A stretch of DNA of 33,745 nt. Origin: an uncultured Dorea sp. (GTDB lineage Bacteria > Bacillota > Clostridia > Lachnospirales > Lachnospiraceae). Each line of letters opens with the position of its first letter. Position 1 is the stretch's first letter. The notes under the pieces were generated by a model. It did not search any database and was not told where the DNA came from. It worked only from the letters and a program-made list of their open reading frames with translations. The DNA lies in the NCBI GenBank assembly GCA_910584265.1, contig CAJTZE010000037.1:1-33745 (forward strand), given 5' to 3'. This document shows, piece by piece, positions 1-7,977 of this stretch. Both the position numbers and the translations under genes were made by a program.

Positions 1-102
1 TGTCAGAGTTAATTACTCTCTAACTACTACACTTTTATGGTACTAAAAAAGCCTGCTCTGTAAGAAAAGAGAATGAACTCTTTATTTAATATGAAACATA
101 AA

Positions 103-157
103 AAGTGATATATTTGTAGCTTTTTTGTTGACACAGTGTGGAGGAAGTGATATATTT
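103..157. repeat. 13-bp direct repeat, probable upstream half operator
   Basis: AAGTGATATATTT occurs at 103-115 and again at 145-157. The second copy forms most of the left arm of the palindrome at 145-185. The two copies start 42 bp apart, about four helical turns, with the -35 box between them. This spacing would suit two DNA-bound dimers on the same face. The binding protein is inferred to be the Xre-type regulator encoded at 796-996. Confidence 0.5.
128..156 (+). promoter_or_regulatory. Sigma-A type promoter of the membrane protein/Xre pair
   Basis: TTGACA at 128-133 is followed, after exactly 17 nt, by TATATT at 151-156. The first gene starts 55 nt further on. The -10 box is entirely inside the left arm of the palindrome at 145-185, so a protein bound there would block RNA polymerase. 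Confidence 0.75.
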
Positions 158-185
158 ATCTTATCAAGAGATAAATATATCACTT
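145..185. promoter_or_regulatory. Perfect 17+17 nt palindromic operator
   Basis: The left arm AAGTGATATATTTATCT (145-161) and the right arm (169-185) are perfect reverse complements around the 7-nt loop TATCAAG. The palindrome overlaps the -10 box and expected start of transcription. The arms are AT-rich and the right arm runs into five T residues, so a weak RNA hairpin or terminator role is possible. Position over the promoter makes an operator for the downstream Xre regulator the better reading (inference). Confidence 0.6.
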
Positions 186-210
186 TTTGAGATGACAGGA
201 GGTTGTGATT

Positions 211-792
211 ATGAAAAAGGCACAGGTAAGGCGCATCATTGTTTCCGGCATTGCATGTATCCTGCTTATGGCAGTATCAGCGTGGTATTCGATAACCTTT
301 AATGATTCCAGATTGGTAAAGCCGATGGATGCTTCGGAATATTCTTTTCAGATACGGGATCTTCCGATGCTTATATCGACTATTTTATTGATTCTGTATG
401 GAGTGTATTTAGTTTTTCTGCTGGTGAGAGCGATTTTGGATGAGAAGAGCAGGGAAACACAGATGCAGACTACCAGAAGGATTAATCCTAAGTATGGATT
501 TTTTGGTTTTTTCGGGCTTTTCTATGAGGGGAAGCTGTCCGGAACATTTATGGATGAACGGTTTCGGGAGAATCAGATGAAAGCTCATATGAAGGCGAAT
601 CAAACTGCGGTCAAGATTATTTTTCTTGCCACACTGGTCTTAGGGCAGGGGAAGCTTATCGGTAATCTGGAGTATACATTGATTGCTTTCGTTATTATTG
701 TGGCGCTGTCTCTGGCATTGGAAGTATTTTTGGGTGAGTACCTGCTGTATCGCTATGACCATGACGATCGGATAGAAGAAAGTGAGGAATAG
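211..792 (+). CDS. Membrane protein paired with an Xre regulator
   Basis: A 193-residue protein. Hydrophobic segments are visible near residues 8-28, 50-73 and twice in the C-terminal half (about 133-150 and 155-172), so a four-helix membrane protein is likely. A central soluble stretch has a Gly/Phe-rich NPKYGFFGFFGLF motif, reminiscent of the DUF3796-type membrane proteins that travel with small Xre regulators, but this family match is from memory and weak. A GTG lies at 205, but AGGAGG at 197-202 is 2 nt from it and 8 nt from the ATG at 211, so 211 is chosen. The gene ends 3 nt before the regulator gene, so the two are surely one transcript. Function unknown; a membrane-stress, signal or transport accessory role would be speculation. 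Confidence 0.75.
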   Translation: MKKAQVRRIIVSGIACILLMAVSAWYSITFNDSRLVKPMDASEYSFQIRDLPMLISTILLILYGVYLVFLLVRAILDEKSRETQMQTTRRINPKYGFFGFFGLFYEGKLSGTFMDERFRENQMKAHMKANQTAVKIIFLATLVLGQGKLIGNLEYTLIAFVIIVALSLALEVFLGEYLLYRYDHDDRIEESEE

Positions 793-795
793 GGA

Positions 796-996
796 GTGTC
801 GGATTTTGAATGCAGGCTGAAGATGTACAGACAGCTGAAGAATATGACGCAGGAGCAGCTCGCGAATCAGGTCGGAGTGCGGAGGGAGACGATCATGCGG
901 CTGGAAAAGGCGCAGTATAACCCTTCTCTGAAGCTGGCTATCGATATTTCAAGGACGGTGGAGGCTCCCATTGAGGAAATATTTATCTTTCGGTAG
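796..996 (+). CDS. Small Xre-family (HTH_3) transcriptional regulator
   Basis: A 66-residue protein that is almost only a helix-turn-helix: the MTQEQLANQVGVRRETIMRLEKAQYNPSL stretch (in pieces: MTQEQLANQVGV, then RRETIMRLEKAQYNPSL) is a textbook Xre/Cro-type HTH, followed by a short dimerisation tail ending in IEEIFIF. It resembles the YgzD-like stand-alone regulators. GTG start; GAGG at 784-787 inside the preceding gene serves as ribosome binding site, so translation is coupled to the membrane protein. It probably represses its own operon through the palindrome at 145-185 (inference from position). No sensor domain is present, so the partner membrane protein may supply the signal. Confidence 0.85.
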   Translation: MSDFECRLKMYRQLKNMTQEQLANQVGVRRETIMRLEKAQYNPSLKLAIDISRTVEAPIEEIFIFR

Positions 997-1042
997 TTTT
1001 TATTACATTTTTCAAAAAGCCGGCTGGGCATAAAAGATACAT

Positions 1043-1090
1043 GGCTGCTTCCACTGCTGATTGTATGGCTAAAAAGGAGTGGGAGCAGCC
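1043..1090. terminator. Long inverted repeat between convergent genes
   Basis: GGCTGCTTCCACT (1043-1055) pairs with AGTGGGAGCAGCC (1078-1090) with a single G-T wobble, around a 22-nt loop. It lies between the end of the Xre gene and the end of the convergent glucosidase gene. No good T-run follows on the plus strand; on the minus strand TTTT comes a few nt after the stem. It may be a bidirectional terminator, but it is not canonical. Confidence 0.35.
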
Positions 1091-1153
1091 CTTGAAATAG
1101 AAACGGTGGTATATAGTATAACGATGCAAAGATATGCGTGCTATCCGCCTTTT

Positions 1154-2581
1154 TTAGAAAATATGTCCATTCTTTTTTATAACGTCCTGATACCAGTAAA
1201 AGCTGTCCTTTTTGCTCCGTGCGTAGGTGCCGCTTCCGTCGTCCATTTTATCGACATAGATAAAACCGTAGCGTTTTCTCATTTCTCCTGTAGTAAAGGA
1301 AACCGGATCAATGCATCCCCACACGGTGTATCCTATTACATCCACACCGTCTTCCTCAATTGCTTTAACCATTTCCCTGATATGGTTGTCCAGATATTTA
1401 ATTCGATTGTTATCATGTATTTGTCCGTCGTCTACTGCATCTTCGTAACCGAATCCGTTTTCGACAATAAAAAGAGGAAGCTCATACCGCTCATAATACT
1501 GATTTAACACATAGCGCAATCCCTCCGGGTCAATGGTCCATCCCCAGGGTGTCATCGGAAGATAGGGGTTTTCTACTGCGTCGGGACTAGCGGCTAGGTC
1601 GTTTCCAAGTTTTTCTACAGAAGGATCCGCACACATAACGCCGCTTAAATAATAGCTAAAGCCGATATAATCTACACATCCCTGTGCAAGCGTCTTTAAG
1701 TCGGCCTCGGTAATATCCAGCTCATATCCCCGGCGCTCCCATTCTTTTAAGGCATAGGAAGGGTAATGCCCTCTGGCATGCACATCGGCAAAAAACAGAT
1801 TGAACTTCCGGTCCTCTCTCTGTGCCAGCAGAATATCTTTTGGATTACAGCTGTAAGGATACAGCGGAGAAGCGGCAATCATACATCCGATCTGGAAATC
1901 CGGATTGATCTCATGTCCCTTTTTTACAGTCATAGCGCTGGCTGTAAACTGATAGTGTGCGGCCTGATAAACAACCTTCTCCCGGTCGTCGTTTTCTTTG
2001 AAAAGAATTCCGGAATTTGTGAATGCATAGATATTGTTTGATACAATCATCTGATTATTAATCTCATTAAACGTCATCCAATAAGTAACCTTATTACGGT
2101 ATCTTTCCATCACAGTATAGGCAAAACGAGTATAAAATGTTATCATTTTCCGGCTTCTCCAGCCACCGTATTTTTTGATTAATCCATAGGGCATCTCAAA
2201 ATGCGATAGGGTAACTATTGGTTCTATTCCATATTTATGCAGCTCATCAAACAAATCATCATAGAATTGAAGTCCTGCTTCGTTGGGCGTTTTCTCGTCT
2301 CCCTGTGGGAAAATACGGCTCCATGCTATACTGGTGCGGAAACAACGAAAGCCCATTTCGGCAAATAACCGGATATCCTCTCTATAATACTCATAAAACC
2401 GAATTCCTTCATGATTGGGATAATATTTATCCGCCAGAATCCCGTCTGTAATTTCTCTGGCCTTCTGCCTGCTTCCTCCGGTCATCACATCTGCGGCACT
2501 CAGTCCTTTGCCGTCTGTGTTATATGCACCTTCCACCTGATGGGCGGCTACTGCGCCGCCCCATAAGAAATTTTCTCTCAT
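1154..2581 (-). CDS. GH1 6-phospho-beta-glucosidase
   Basis: A 475-residue cytoplasmic glycoside hydrolase family 1 enzyme, a normal length for the family. It should hydrolyse phosphorylated beta-glucosides (cellobiose-6-P, arbutin-6-P, salicin-6-P) delivered by a PTS. The acid/base is Glu173 in TFNE and the nucleophile is Glu374 in IVENG. The C-terminal loop SFTTGEMRKRYG (Ser428, Lys436, Tyr438) is the phosphate-binding signature that separates 6-phospho-glycosidases from plain glucosidases. ATG at 2581 is preceded by AAGGAGG (2592-2598 on the plus strand). It lies 15 nt downstream of the PTS remnant, the usual order in a bgl operon. With the transporter broken, its substrate supply must come from another PTS elsewhere, or the gene is a relic. 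BglA/BglH/AscB-type; subtype not resolved. Confidence 0.92.
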   Translation of the reverse strand: MRENFLWGGAVAAHQVEGAYNTDGKGLSAADVMTGGSRQKAREITDGILADKYYPNHEGIRFYEYYREDIRLFAEMGFRCFRTSIAWSRIFPQGDEKTPNEAGLQFYDDLFDELHKYGIEPIVTLSHFEMPYGLIKKYGGWRSRKMITFYTRFAYTVMERYRNKVTYWMTFNEINNQMIVSNNIYAFTNSGILFKENDDREKVVYQAAHYQFTASAMTVKKGHEINPDFQIGCMIAASPLYPYSCNPKDILLAQREDRKFNLFFADVHARGHYPSYALKEWERRGYELDITEADLKTLAQGCVDYIGFSYYLSGVMCADPSVEKLGNDLAASPDAVENPYLPMTPWGWTIDPEGLRYVLNQYYERYELPLFIVENGFGYEDAVDDGQIHDNNRIKYLDNHIREMVKAIEEDGVDVIGYTVWGCIDPVSFTTGEMRKRYGFIYVDKMDDGSGTYARSKKDSFYWYQDVIKKNGHIF

Positions 2582-2596
2582 CTAATCCAAACCTCC

Positions 2597-3262
2597 TTAT
2601 CTGATAATCTTGTATATGAGTTCTCCTGCCTGTACTTTCCCGGAAACGGCAATTGATATTTCTTTATAATCATCGGCATTGGTTACCAGTATCGGTGATG
2701 TAAGCGAATATCCCTTCTTATGGATAAATTCCGGGTCAAACCGAAGCATTGGCTGCCCTTCCTTTATCTGGTCTCCCTGGGACACCAGTACCTCGAAACC
2801 CTCTCCGGCCATCATGACGGTATTCAGTCCAATGTGGATCAAGATTTCCACACCATTTTCGGAAGTTAGTCCAATTGCATGCTTTGAAGGAAATACCACC
2901 GTAACCGAACCGTCACATGGCGCTTTCACAATGCCCTCCGAAGGGCGGATGGCAAAGCCTTGTCCTGCCACGCCGCTGGCGAAGACTTCATCCTCTACAT
3001 CTTTTAATGGTATGATGTCTCCTGCTAATGGTGATTTGACCTGCTCTATTCCCTCGGTTTCTTTTATACTATCTTTTTCTGGTTCATTTACCTGTTCAGA
3101 GGTTTCAGTTGTATTTTCCGGCTCTGCTGCAAAGTCTTCCATATCTTCTGCGCTGATTCCCCAGAAATAGGTCATCAGTGCGCCTGCAAGCAGTGCTGTC
3201 GAGATGCCCAGCAGGTATGACATAAAGGGTGAGTAGGTTCTCATGGCAAGGGAGAAAAGCAA
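2597..3262 (-). pseudogene. 3' remnant of beta-glucoside PTS EIIBCA (EIIC end + EIIA)
   Basis: This open frame (about 221 codons from a TTG at 3262; ATG at 3244) begins with the final membrane helix of a glucose/sucrose-family EIIC (residues 12-35), then an acidic Glu/Thr linker (40-72), then a complete EIIA-Glc-type domain (about 75-221). His128 and His143 (in LIHIGLNTV) have the 15-residue spacing of His75/His90 in EIIA-Glc; His143 would be phosphorylated by HPr. The EIIB domain and almost all of EIIC, some 400 residues, are absent, and upstream of 3262 there is only the glyS promoter region. No ribosome binding site is seen before either start. It is therefore a 5'-deleted bglF/bglP-like gene. 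A free EIIA could still phosphorylate other EIIBs if translated, but that is speculative. Confidence 0.75.
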
Positions 3263-3615
3263 GTATACACATAAATACAGATTCCGTCAATATCTTTTTG
3301 GAAAAATACCGATTGTTCTACTTGCAGTAAACCATTGAAAATTGTCTCCCGCAATGGAATTTATCAGCACTGGAAAACCTTTCTTATATGAAAGATAGAT
3401 GGATATTCTGCACAAAGTGTAATAGCATTGGGAGTGAGCAATGACAAATTCCCGGCATTCATCGAAAATGAATGGAACAGATGACTTGAAAAGTCATATC
3501 ATAGAAGTTATAATAACCGTTAAGGGTCACGCCGGATGGTGAAATGAAGCATAAAAAGCATATTTATCAGGCGGCTTCCCGAAATCATATAATAAAGAAG
3601 AAAGAGGATAAACTG
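3263..3615 (+). other. Intergenic region before glyS
   Basis: This 353-nt stretch holds no convincing gene. Two small perfect hairpins are visible: CATTCAT/ATGAATG (3456-3474, loop of 5) and ATGACTT/AAGTCAT (3481-3497, loop of 3); the second overlaps the -35 box of the glyS promoter and may be an operator. No T-box specifier hairpin or AGGGTGGNACCGCG antiterminator sequence is present. The left part is where the missing 5' end of the PTS gene should be, so a deletion junction probably lies near 3263. Confidence 0.6.
3486..3514 (+). promoter_or_regulatory. Promoter of glyS
   Basis: TTGAAA (3486-3491), 17-nt spacer, TATAAT (3509-3514). Transcription would begin near 3521, giving a leader of roughly 95 nt before the chosen glyS ATG at 3616. 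Confidence 0.7.
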
Positions 3616-5016
3616 ATGGCAGAAAAGACGATGGAAAAGATAGTAGCGCTGGCGAAATCAAGAGGATTTGTATATCCGGGTTCAGAGATTTACGGCGGTC
3701 TTGCTAATACATGGGACTACGGCAATCTGGGAGTAGAGCTTAAGAACAATGTGAAGAAGGCATGGTGGCAGAAGTTTGTTCAGGAGTCTCCCTACAATGT
3801 GGGTGTTGACTGTGCGATCCTGATGAACCCGCAGACATGGATCGCCAGCGGGCATCTGGGCGGTTTTAGCGATCCTTTGATGGATTGTAAGGAATGCCAT
3901 GAGCGTTTCCGCGCAGATAAGCTGATTGAGGATTATGCGCATGAGAACAGCATTGATATCGGCGACAGCATCGACGGATGGAGCCATGAGAAGATGCAGG
4001 ATTTTATTGCGGACCATAAGATTCCATGTCCGACCTGCGGCAAGCATAATTTCACAGAGATACGTGAGTTTAACCTGATGTTTAAGACCTTTCAGGGTGT
4101 AACAGAGGATGCAAAGAATGTGGTATACCTGCGTCCTGAGACAGCACAAGGCATCTTTGTGAACTTTAAGAACGTACAGCGTACCTCAAGGAAGAAGATT
4201 CCGTTTGGTATCTGCCAGATTGGTAAATCCTTCCGGAATGAGATTACACCCGGAAACTTTACTTTCCGTACCAGAGAGTTTGAGCAGATGGAGATGGAGT
4301 TCTTCTGTGAGCCGGATACAGACCTTGAATGGTTCGCTTATTGGAAGAAATACTGTCTGGACTGGCTGAGCGCATTGGGCCTTAAGGATGAGGAGGTCCG
4401 TTACCGTGACCACGACCAGGAAGAATTGTCCTTCTACAGCAAGGCTACTACCGATATTGAATTCCTGTTCCCGTTTGGATGGGGCGAGCTGTGGGGGATT
4501 GCTGACCGTACCGATTATGACCTGTCCCAGCATATAGAGGTATCCAAACAGGATCTTACTTATTTTGACGATGAGAAGAAGACGAAATATGTGCCGTATG
4601 TAATCGAGCCTTCTTTGGGAGCAGACCGTATGGTGCTTGCATTCCTGTGCAGTGCATATGATGAGGAGAATATCGGAACCGAGGAAAAGCCGGATATGAG
4701 AACCGTGCTTCACTTCCATCCGGCGCTTGCACCGGTGAAGATCGGCGTGCTTCCGCTTTCTAAGAAGCTGAAGGATGGTGCAGAGAAGGTATATGCACAG
4801 CTTTCCAAGAAATATAACTGCGAGTACGACGAGCGCGGCAATATCGGAAAGCGTTACCGCCGTCAGGACGAGATCGGTACGCCGTTCTGCGTAACCTACG
4901 ATTTCGATTCGGAGGAGGACGGAGCAGTAACCGTCCGCGACAGGGATACCATGGAACAGGAGCGGGTAAAGATTGAAGACCTGAACGCATATTTCGAGAA
5001 AAAATTTGAATGGTAG
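3616..5016 (+). CDS. glyS: Glycyl-tRNA synthetase (single-chain, class II)
   Basis: A 466-residue cytoplasmic enzyme that charges tRNA-Gly with glycine, using ATP. It is the eukaryote-like alpha2 type (GlyQS/GRS1), not the E. coli alpha2beta2 type. Class II signatures are present: the motif 2 region FRNEITPGNFTFRTREFEQ and motif 3 EPSLGADRMVLAF, with YLRPETAQGIF in the active-site region; an anticodon-binding domain fills the last ~100 residues (from LAPVKIGVLPL). A zinc-type cluster of Cys (CKECH, CPTCGKH) lies in the insertion. The open frame reaches back to an ATG at 3544, but AAAGAGG at 3601-3607 is 8 nt before the ATG at 3616, and the family starts with this MAEKTMEKIVALAK-like N-terminus. 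Own promoter upstream; the next gene follows after 74 nt without a terminator. Confidence 0.96.
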   Translation: MAEKTMEKIVALAKSRGFVYPGSEIYGGLANTWDYGNLGVELKNNVKKAWWQKFVQESPYNVGVDCAILMNPQTWIASGHLGGFSDPLMDCKECHERFRADKLIEDYAHENSIDIGDSIDGWSHEKMQDFIADHKIPCPTCGKHNFTEIREFNLMFKTFQGVTEDAKNVVYLRPETAQGIFVNFKNVQRTSRKKIPFGICQIGKSFRNEITPGNFTFRTREFEQMEMEFFCEPDTDLEWFAYWKKYCLDWLSALGLKDEEVRYRDHDQEELSFYSKATTDIEFLFPFGWGELWGIADRTDYDLSQHIEVSKQDLTYFDDEKKTKYVPYVIEPSLGADRMVLAFLCSAYDEENIGTEEKPDMRTVLHFHPALAPVKIGVLPLSKKLKDGAEKVYAQLSKKYNCEYDERGNIGKRYRRQDEIGTPFCVTYDFDSEEDGAVTVRDRDTMEQERVKIEDLNAYFEKKFEW

Positions 5017-5090
5017 AGTGAAGCGAACACTGAGATGAAGCGGAGCGGGATCGAAGTGCGTTCATGGGAGGAAATAAAGCGCAGGAGAAT

Positions 5091-6236
5091 ATGAAGAAGA
5101 TATATTTTGACAACGGCAGTACGTCATGGCCGAAGGCGCCGGGAGTGCCTGAGGCTGTGGCCAGGTTGCTTGCAGATGGAGCATTTAATATTAACCGGGG
5201 AAATTATGAAGGCGCGTATGAGATCGAGGGCATGGTGCTGGATACCAGAGAGCAGCTTGCCAGACTTTTTCATGCCCCGGATTCTAAGGGAGTAGTGTTT
5301 ACGCCGAGTGTGACCTATTCCCTGAATCTATTTTTAAAGGGGTTTCTGCATCCGGGCGATCATATTGTTGTGACCGGCCTGGAGCATAATGCGGTCATGC
5401 GCCCGCTGGAGCAGCTAAAAGGAATCGGCGTGTCCTACACGATAGCGCCGGTGGATGGGGAAGGCAGTCTGAATATAGACGGCTTTGAGGCCTGTATTCA
5501 GGAGAATACGAAAGCGGCGCTGGTAACTCATGCATCCAACGTTTGTGGGACGGTCGTTCCGATTCATGAGATTGGAAGGCTCTGTGGGAAATATGGATTG
5601 ATATTTGGTGTGGATACGGCGCAGACTGCGGGAACTCTGGATATTGATATGGAGAAATGCAGGATAGATTTTTTGGCCTTTACCGGGCACAAAGGACTGC
5701 TTGGACCTCAGGGAATCGGGGGATTCCTTATATCGGACCGTCTGGATAAGCAGATGACGCCGCTGATTGCCGGAGGAACCGGAAGTATCTCGGATTCTCT
5801 TCGTATGCCGGAGCGGCTTCCAGACAAATACGAGAGCGGTACCATGAACCTTCCGGGGATTATGGGACTGCATACAGCGCTTACTTATCTGGAGGAAACC
5901 GGAACCAAAAGGATACACAGGAAGAAGATGGAGCTTACAGACTATTTTCTTCGGAGGGTCAGAGAAATTCCTGAGGTTCGGATTGTGGGAAAACAGACCT
6001 GTGAAGACAGAACGGCGGTAGTGTCACTGGATTTTCTGACAAAGGATAATGCAGTGGCGGCTTTTGAACTGGAGCAGGAGGCCGGGGTCATGACCCGGGT
6101 CGGGCTGCACTGTGCGCCTATTGCACATCAATCGTTGGGAACATTTCCCGGGGGAACGGTGAGATTTGCATTCAGCGCCTCAAATGAAAAAAATGAGATA
6201 GACAGATGTATAGAAGCAATAAATAAGATTGTGTAA
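5091..6236 (+). CDS. Class V aminotransferase, cysteine desulfurase-like (am_tr_V_EGC type)
   Basis: A 381-residue PLP enzyme of the NifS/SufS-like fold, probably mobilising sulfur (or selenium) from cysteine/selenocysteine. His99 (GLEHNA), Asp175 and Gln178 (GVDTAQTAG) and the PLP lysine Lys201 (FTGHKGLLGPQG) are visible; Cys341 in VGLHCAPIAH is the candidate persulfide cysteine, and GTVRFAFSASN ends the fold. The sequence fits the cysteine desulfurase subfamily TIGR01977 rather than IscS. An ATG at 5064 is possible (it would add nine residues), but the family begins MIYFDN-like, which favours 5091, with AGGAG at 5083-5087. It precedes a double-cubane reductase, a DUF3343 Se/S-carrier-like gene and an activase in the same direction, suggesting it feeds sulfur to that system (inference). 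Confidence 0.85.
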   Translation: MKKIYFDNGSTSWPKAPGVPEAVARLLADGAFNINRGNYEGAYEIEGMVLDTREQLARLFHAPDSKGVVFTPSVTYSLNLFLKGFLHPGDHIVVTGLEHNAVMRPLEQLKGIGVSYTIAPVDGEGSLNIDGFEACIQENTKAALVTHASNVCGTVVPIHEIGRLCGKYGLIFGVDTAQTAGTLDIDMEKCRIDFLAFTGHKGLLGPQGIGGFLISDRLDKQMTPLIAGGTGSISDSLRMPERLPDKYESGTMNLPGIMGLHTALTYLEETGTKRIHRKKMELTDYFLRRVREIPEVRIVGKQTCEDRTAVVSLDFLTKDNAVAAFELEQEAGVMTRVGLHCAPIAHQSLGTFPGGTVRFAFSASNEKNEIDRCIEAINKIV

Positions 6237-6350
6237 TTATAGATACATTGAATAGGAAAAACCTCCAAAAAGATTGTTGGTTTTGCATAAAAATGTTACT
6301 CTTGAGGAAAGAGATTATAGCAAAATAGATCAATTAGGAGGTAATTTTAC

Positions 6351-7625
6351 ATGGCTGATAATCACAAAATGTGGGAAGAACTTGGGATGAATCTGGAGCT
6401 GCACGATCAATTATGCGAGGTGCTTCCACAGGCAGTAGGGGATGTTTTCCTGTCACAGGAGAACCGTCCAGATGGAATGGATTACTATGATATGGTAGTT
6501 GCAGATATCCACGGTATCCGTCCGTCGGAGCTGATCGCTCATCAGGAAAAGGGCGGCAAGGTATTTGGAACCTTCTGTGTTTATGTACCAGATGAGGTGA
6601 TATTTGCGGCAGATGCAATTGCAACCGGTCTCTGCGGAGGTTCCCAGTTCTGGGTACCGGGTGGAGAGAAGGTTCTGCCTACTAATACCTGCCCATTGAT
6701 CAAGGCTTCGGTAGGCGCAAGGTTAGACCGCACATGTCCATTCTTTAGAATTGCGGATATGTATATCGGCGAGACCACCTGCGACGGTAAGAAGAAGGCG
6801 TGGGAGATTTTGGCCGAGGATGTGCCGGTCCACGTGATGGATCTTCCGCAGATGAAGCGCGCTAAGGATGTGAAGGCATGGGCAGAAGAGATTACGGCTT
6901 TGAAGGAAGTTGTAGAGGAATTTACCGGGAATAAGGTGACGGCTGAGAAGCTGGCAGAGAGCATTAAGCTGATCAATAACAAGAGAAAGGCGCTTGCAAG
7001 GCTGTATGAATGCCGCAAGAATGAGAATGTGCCGATCAGCGGCACAGACGCTCTGGTGATTTCCCAGATTGCATTCTATGATGATCCGTCCAGATTTGCC
7101 CAGATGACCAATAAGCTGTGCGACGAGCTGGAGAAGAGGATCGCGGATGGTATCAGTGTAGTACCGGCAGGAACCAAGCGGATCATGCTGACGGGGACAC
7201 CGCTTGCAATTCCGAACTGGAAGCTTCATAACATTGTTGAAACCAGCGGCGCCGTGGTCGTCTGTGAAGAGATGTGTACCGGAACACGTTATTTTGAGCG
7301 GTATGTGGACGAGACAAAAGAGACCGTGGAAGAGCAGATCGGTGCGCTTGCAGAGCGTTATATGGGCATCAACTGTGCCTGCTTTACACCGAACCATGCA
7401 AGGATTGATGATATTATCCGTCTGGCAAAGGAATACAAGGTTGACGGTATCATCGATGTAAACCTGAAATTCTGTAACCTGTACGATACAGAGGGCTATT
7501 TTGTTGAGCGCGCGCTGAAGGAAGAGGGCATTCCGGTGCTTGGAATTGAGACGGATTATACAGACAGTGATGCACAGCAGCTTCGTACCAGAGTCAGTGC
7601 ATTTATTGAGATGCTGAACAATTAA
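6351..7625 (+). CDS. Double-cubane-cluster-type reductase (2-hydroxyacyl-CoA dehydratase HgdB fold)
   Basis: A 424-residue protein of the 2-hydroxyacyl-CoA dehydratase D-component/BcrC superfamily. It stands alone, without the second dehydratase subunit and without a CoA-transferase or acyl-CoA pathway gene nearby, which fits the double-cubane cluster protein (DCCP) group known from Carboxydothermus: a [8Fe-9S] protein that reduces small molecules such as acetylene after ATP-driven electron injection. It has 13 cysteines; Cys76, Cys114, Cys144, Cys305, Cys342 or 344 and Cys375 are the likely cluster ligands by spacing (my assignment). AGGAGG at 6336-6341 is 9 nt before the ATG. The activase three genes on is the expected electron donor. 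The physiological substrate is unknown. A true 2-hydroxyacyl-CoA dehydratase subunit is the alternative, less likely without its partner. Confidence 0.85.
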   Translation: MADNHKMWEELGMNLELHDQLCEVLPQAVGDVFLSQENRPDGMDYYDMVVADIHGIRPSELIAHQEKGGKVFGTFCVYVPDEVIFAADAIATGLCGGSQFWVPGGEKVLPTNTCPLIKASVGARLDRTCPFFRIADMYIGETTCDGKKKAWEILAEDVPVHVMDLPQMKRAKDVKAWAEEITALKEVVEEFTGNKVTAEKLAESIKLINNKRKALARLYECRKNENVPISGTDALVISQIAFYDDPSRFAQMTNKLCDELEKRIADGISVVPAGTKRIMLTGTPLAIPNWKLHNIVETSGAVVVCEEMCTGTRYFERYVDETKETVEEQIGALAERYMGINCACFTPNHARIDDIIRLAKEYKVDGIIDVNLKFCNLYDTEGYFVERALKEEGIPVLGIETDYTDSDAQQLRTRVSAFIEMLNN

Positions 7626-7650
7626 GATGAATCAGAGTGAGGGAGAAATG

Positions 7651-7911
7651 ATGCCGGAGATTCAGCATTATGTACTATTTCCCAATCATGATAATGCCAT
7701 GAGGCTGTACAGAGAATTGAAAAAGCTGGGGGTTCGGGCGGTGATTGCCCCTACCCCCAGAAGTGCGAGCAAATGCTGCGGCGTATCACTGATGGCGGAG
7801 AGAAAAGACCTTGAGACAATCCAGAAGACAGCAGAGGATAAGAGGATTGAGATCTTAAAAATCGCAGAAGTGAAGAAGGATTTCAATCCCCGCAGGGACA
7901 GGTATTGTTAA
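7651..7911 (+). CDS. DUF3343 / putative Se/S carrier-like protein
   Basis: An 86-residue protein of the DUF3343 family (Pfam PF11823, described as a putative Se/S carrier-like protein). It has the typical beginning HYVLFPNHDNAMRLYRELKK, then APTPRSASKCCGVSL, with the Cys-Cys-Gly motif in the position where family members carry their reactive cysteine; a last Cys is the C-terminal residue. The frame also opens at ATG 7627 (8 more residues), but AGGGAG at 7640-7645 and the usual family start favour 7651. It sits between the double-cubane reductase and its activase, separated by 25 and 66 nt. Sulfur or selenium relay from the desulfurase at 5091 to the reductase cluster is a plausible job but unproven. 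Confidence 0.8.
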   Translation: MPEIQHYVLFPNHDNAMRLYRELKKLGVRAVIAPTPRSASKCCGVSLMAERKDLETIQKTAEDKRIEILKIAEVKKDFNPRRDRYC

Positions 7912-7977
7912 TATATTGGGATAATGGCGGATGAAGAAATCCGCGGCAGAAATAATCGGATACAGAGGGAGAAAGAA

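Noticed and set aside
1079..1507. Plus-strand ORF of 142 codons
   Set aside because: It overlaps the end of the GH1 glucosidase gene on the other strand and has no ribosome binding site or recognisable domain.
3263..3615. T-box riboswitch before glyS
   Set aside because: No specifier stem or AGGGTGGNACCGCG-like antiterminator sequence and no terminator hairpin with a T-run are present; only a promoter and two small hairpins are seen.
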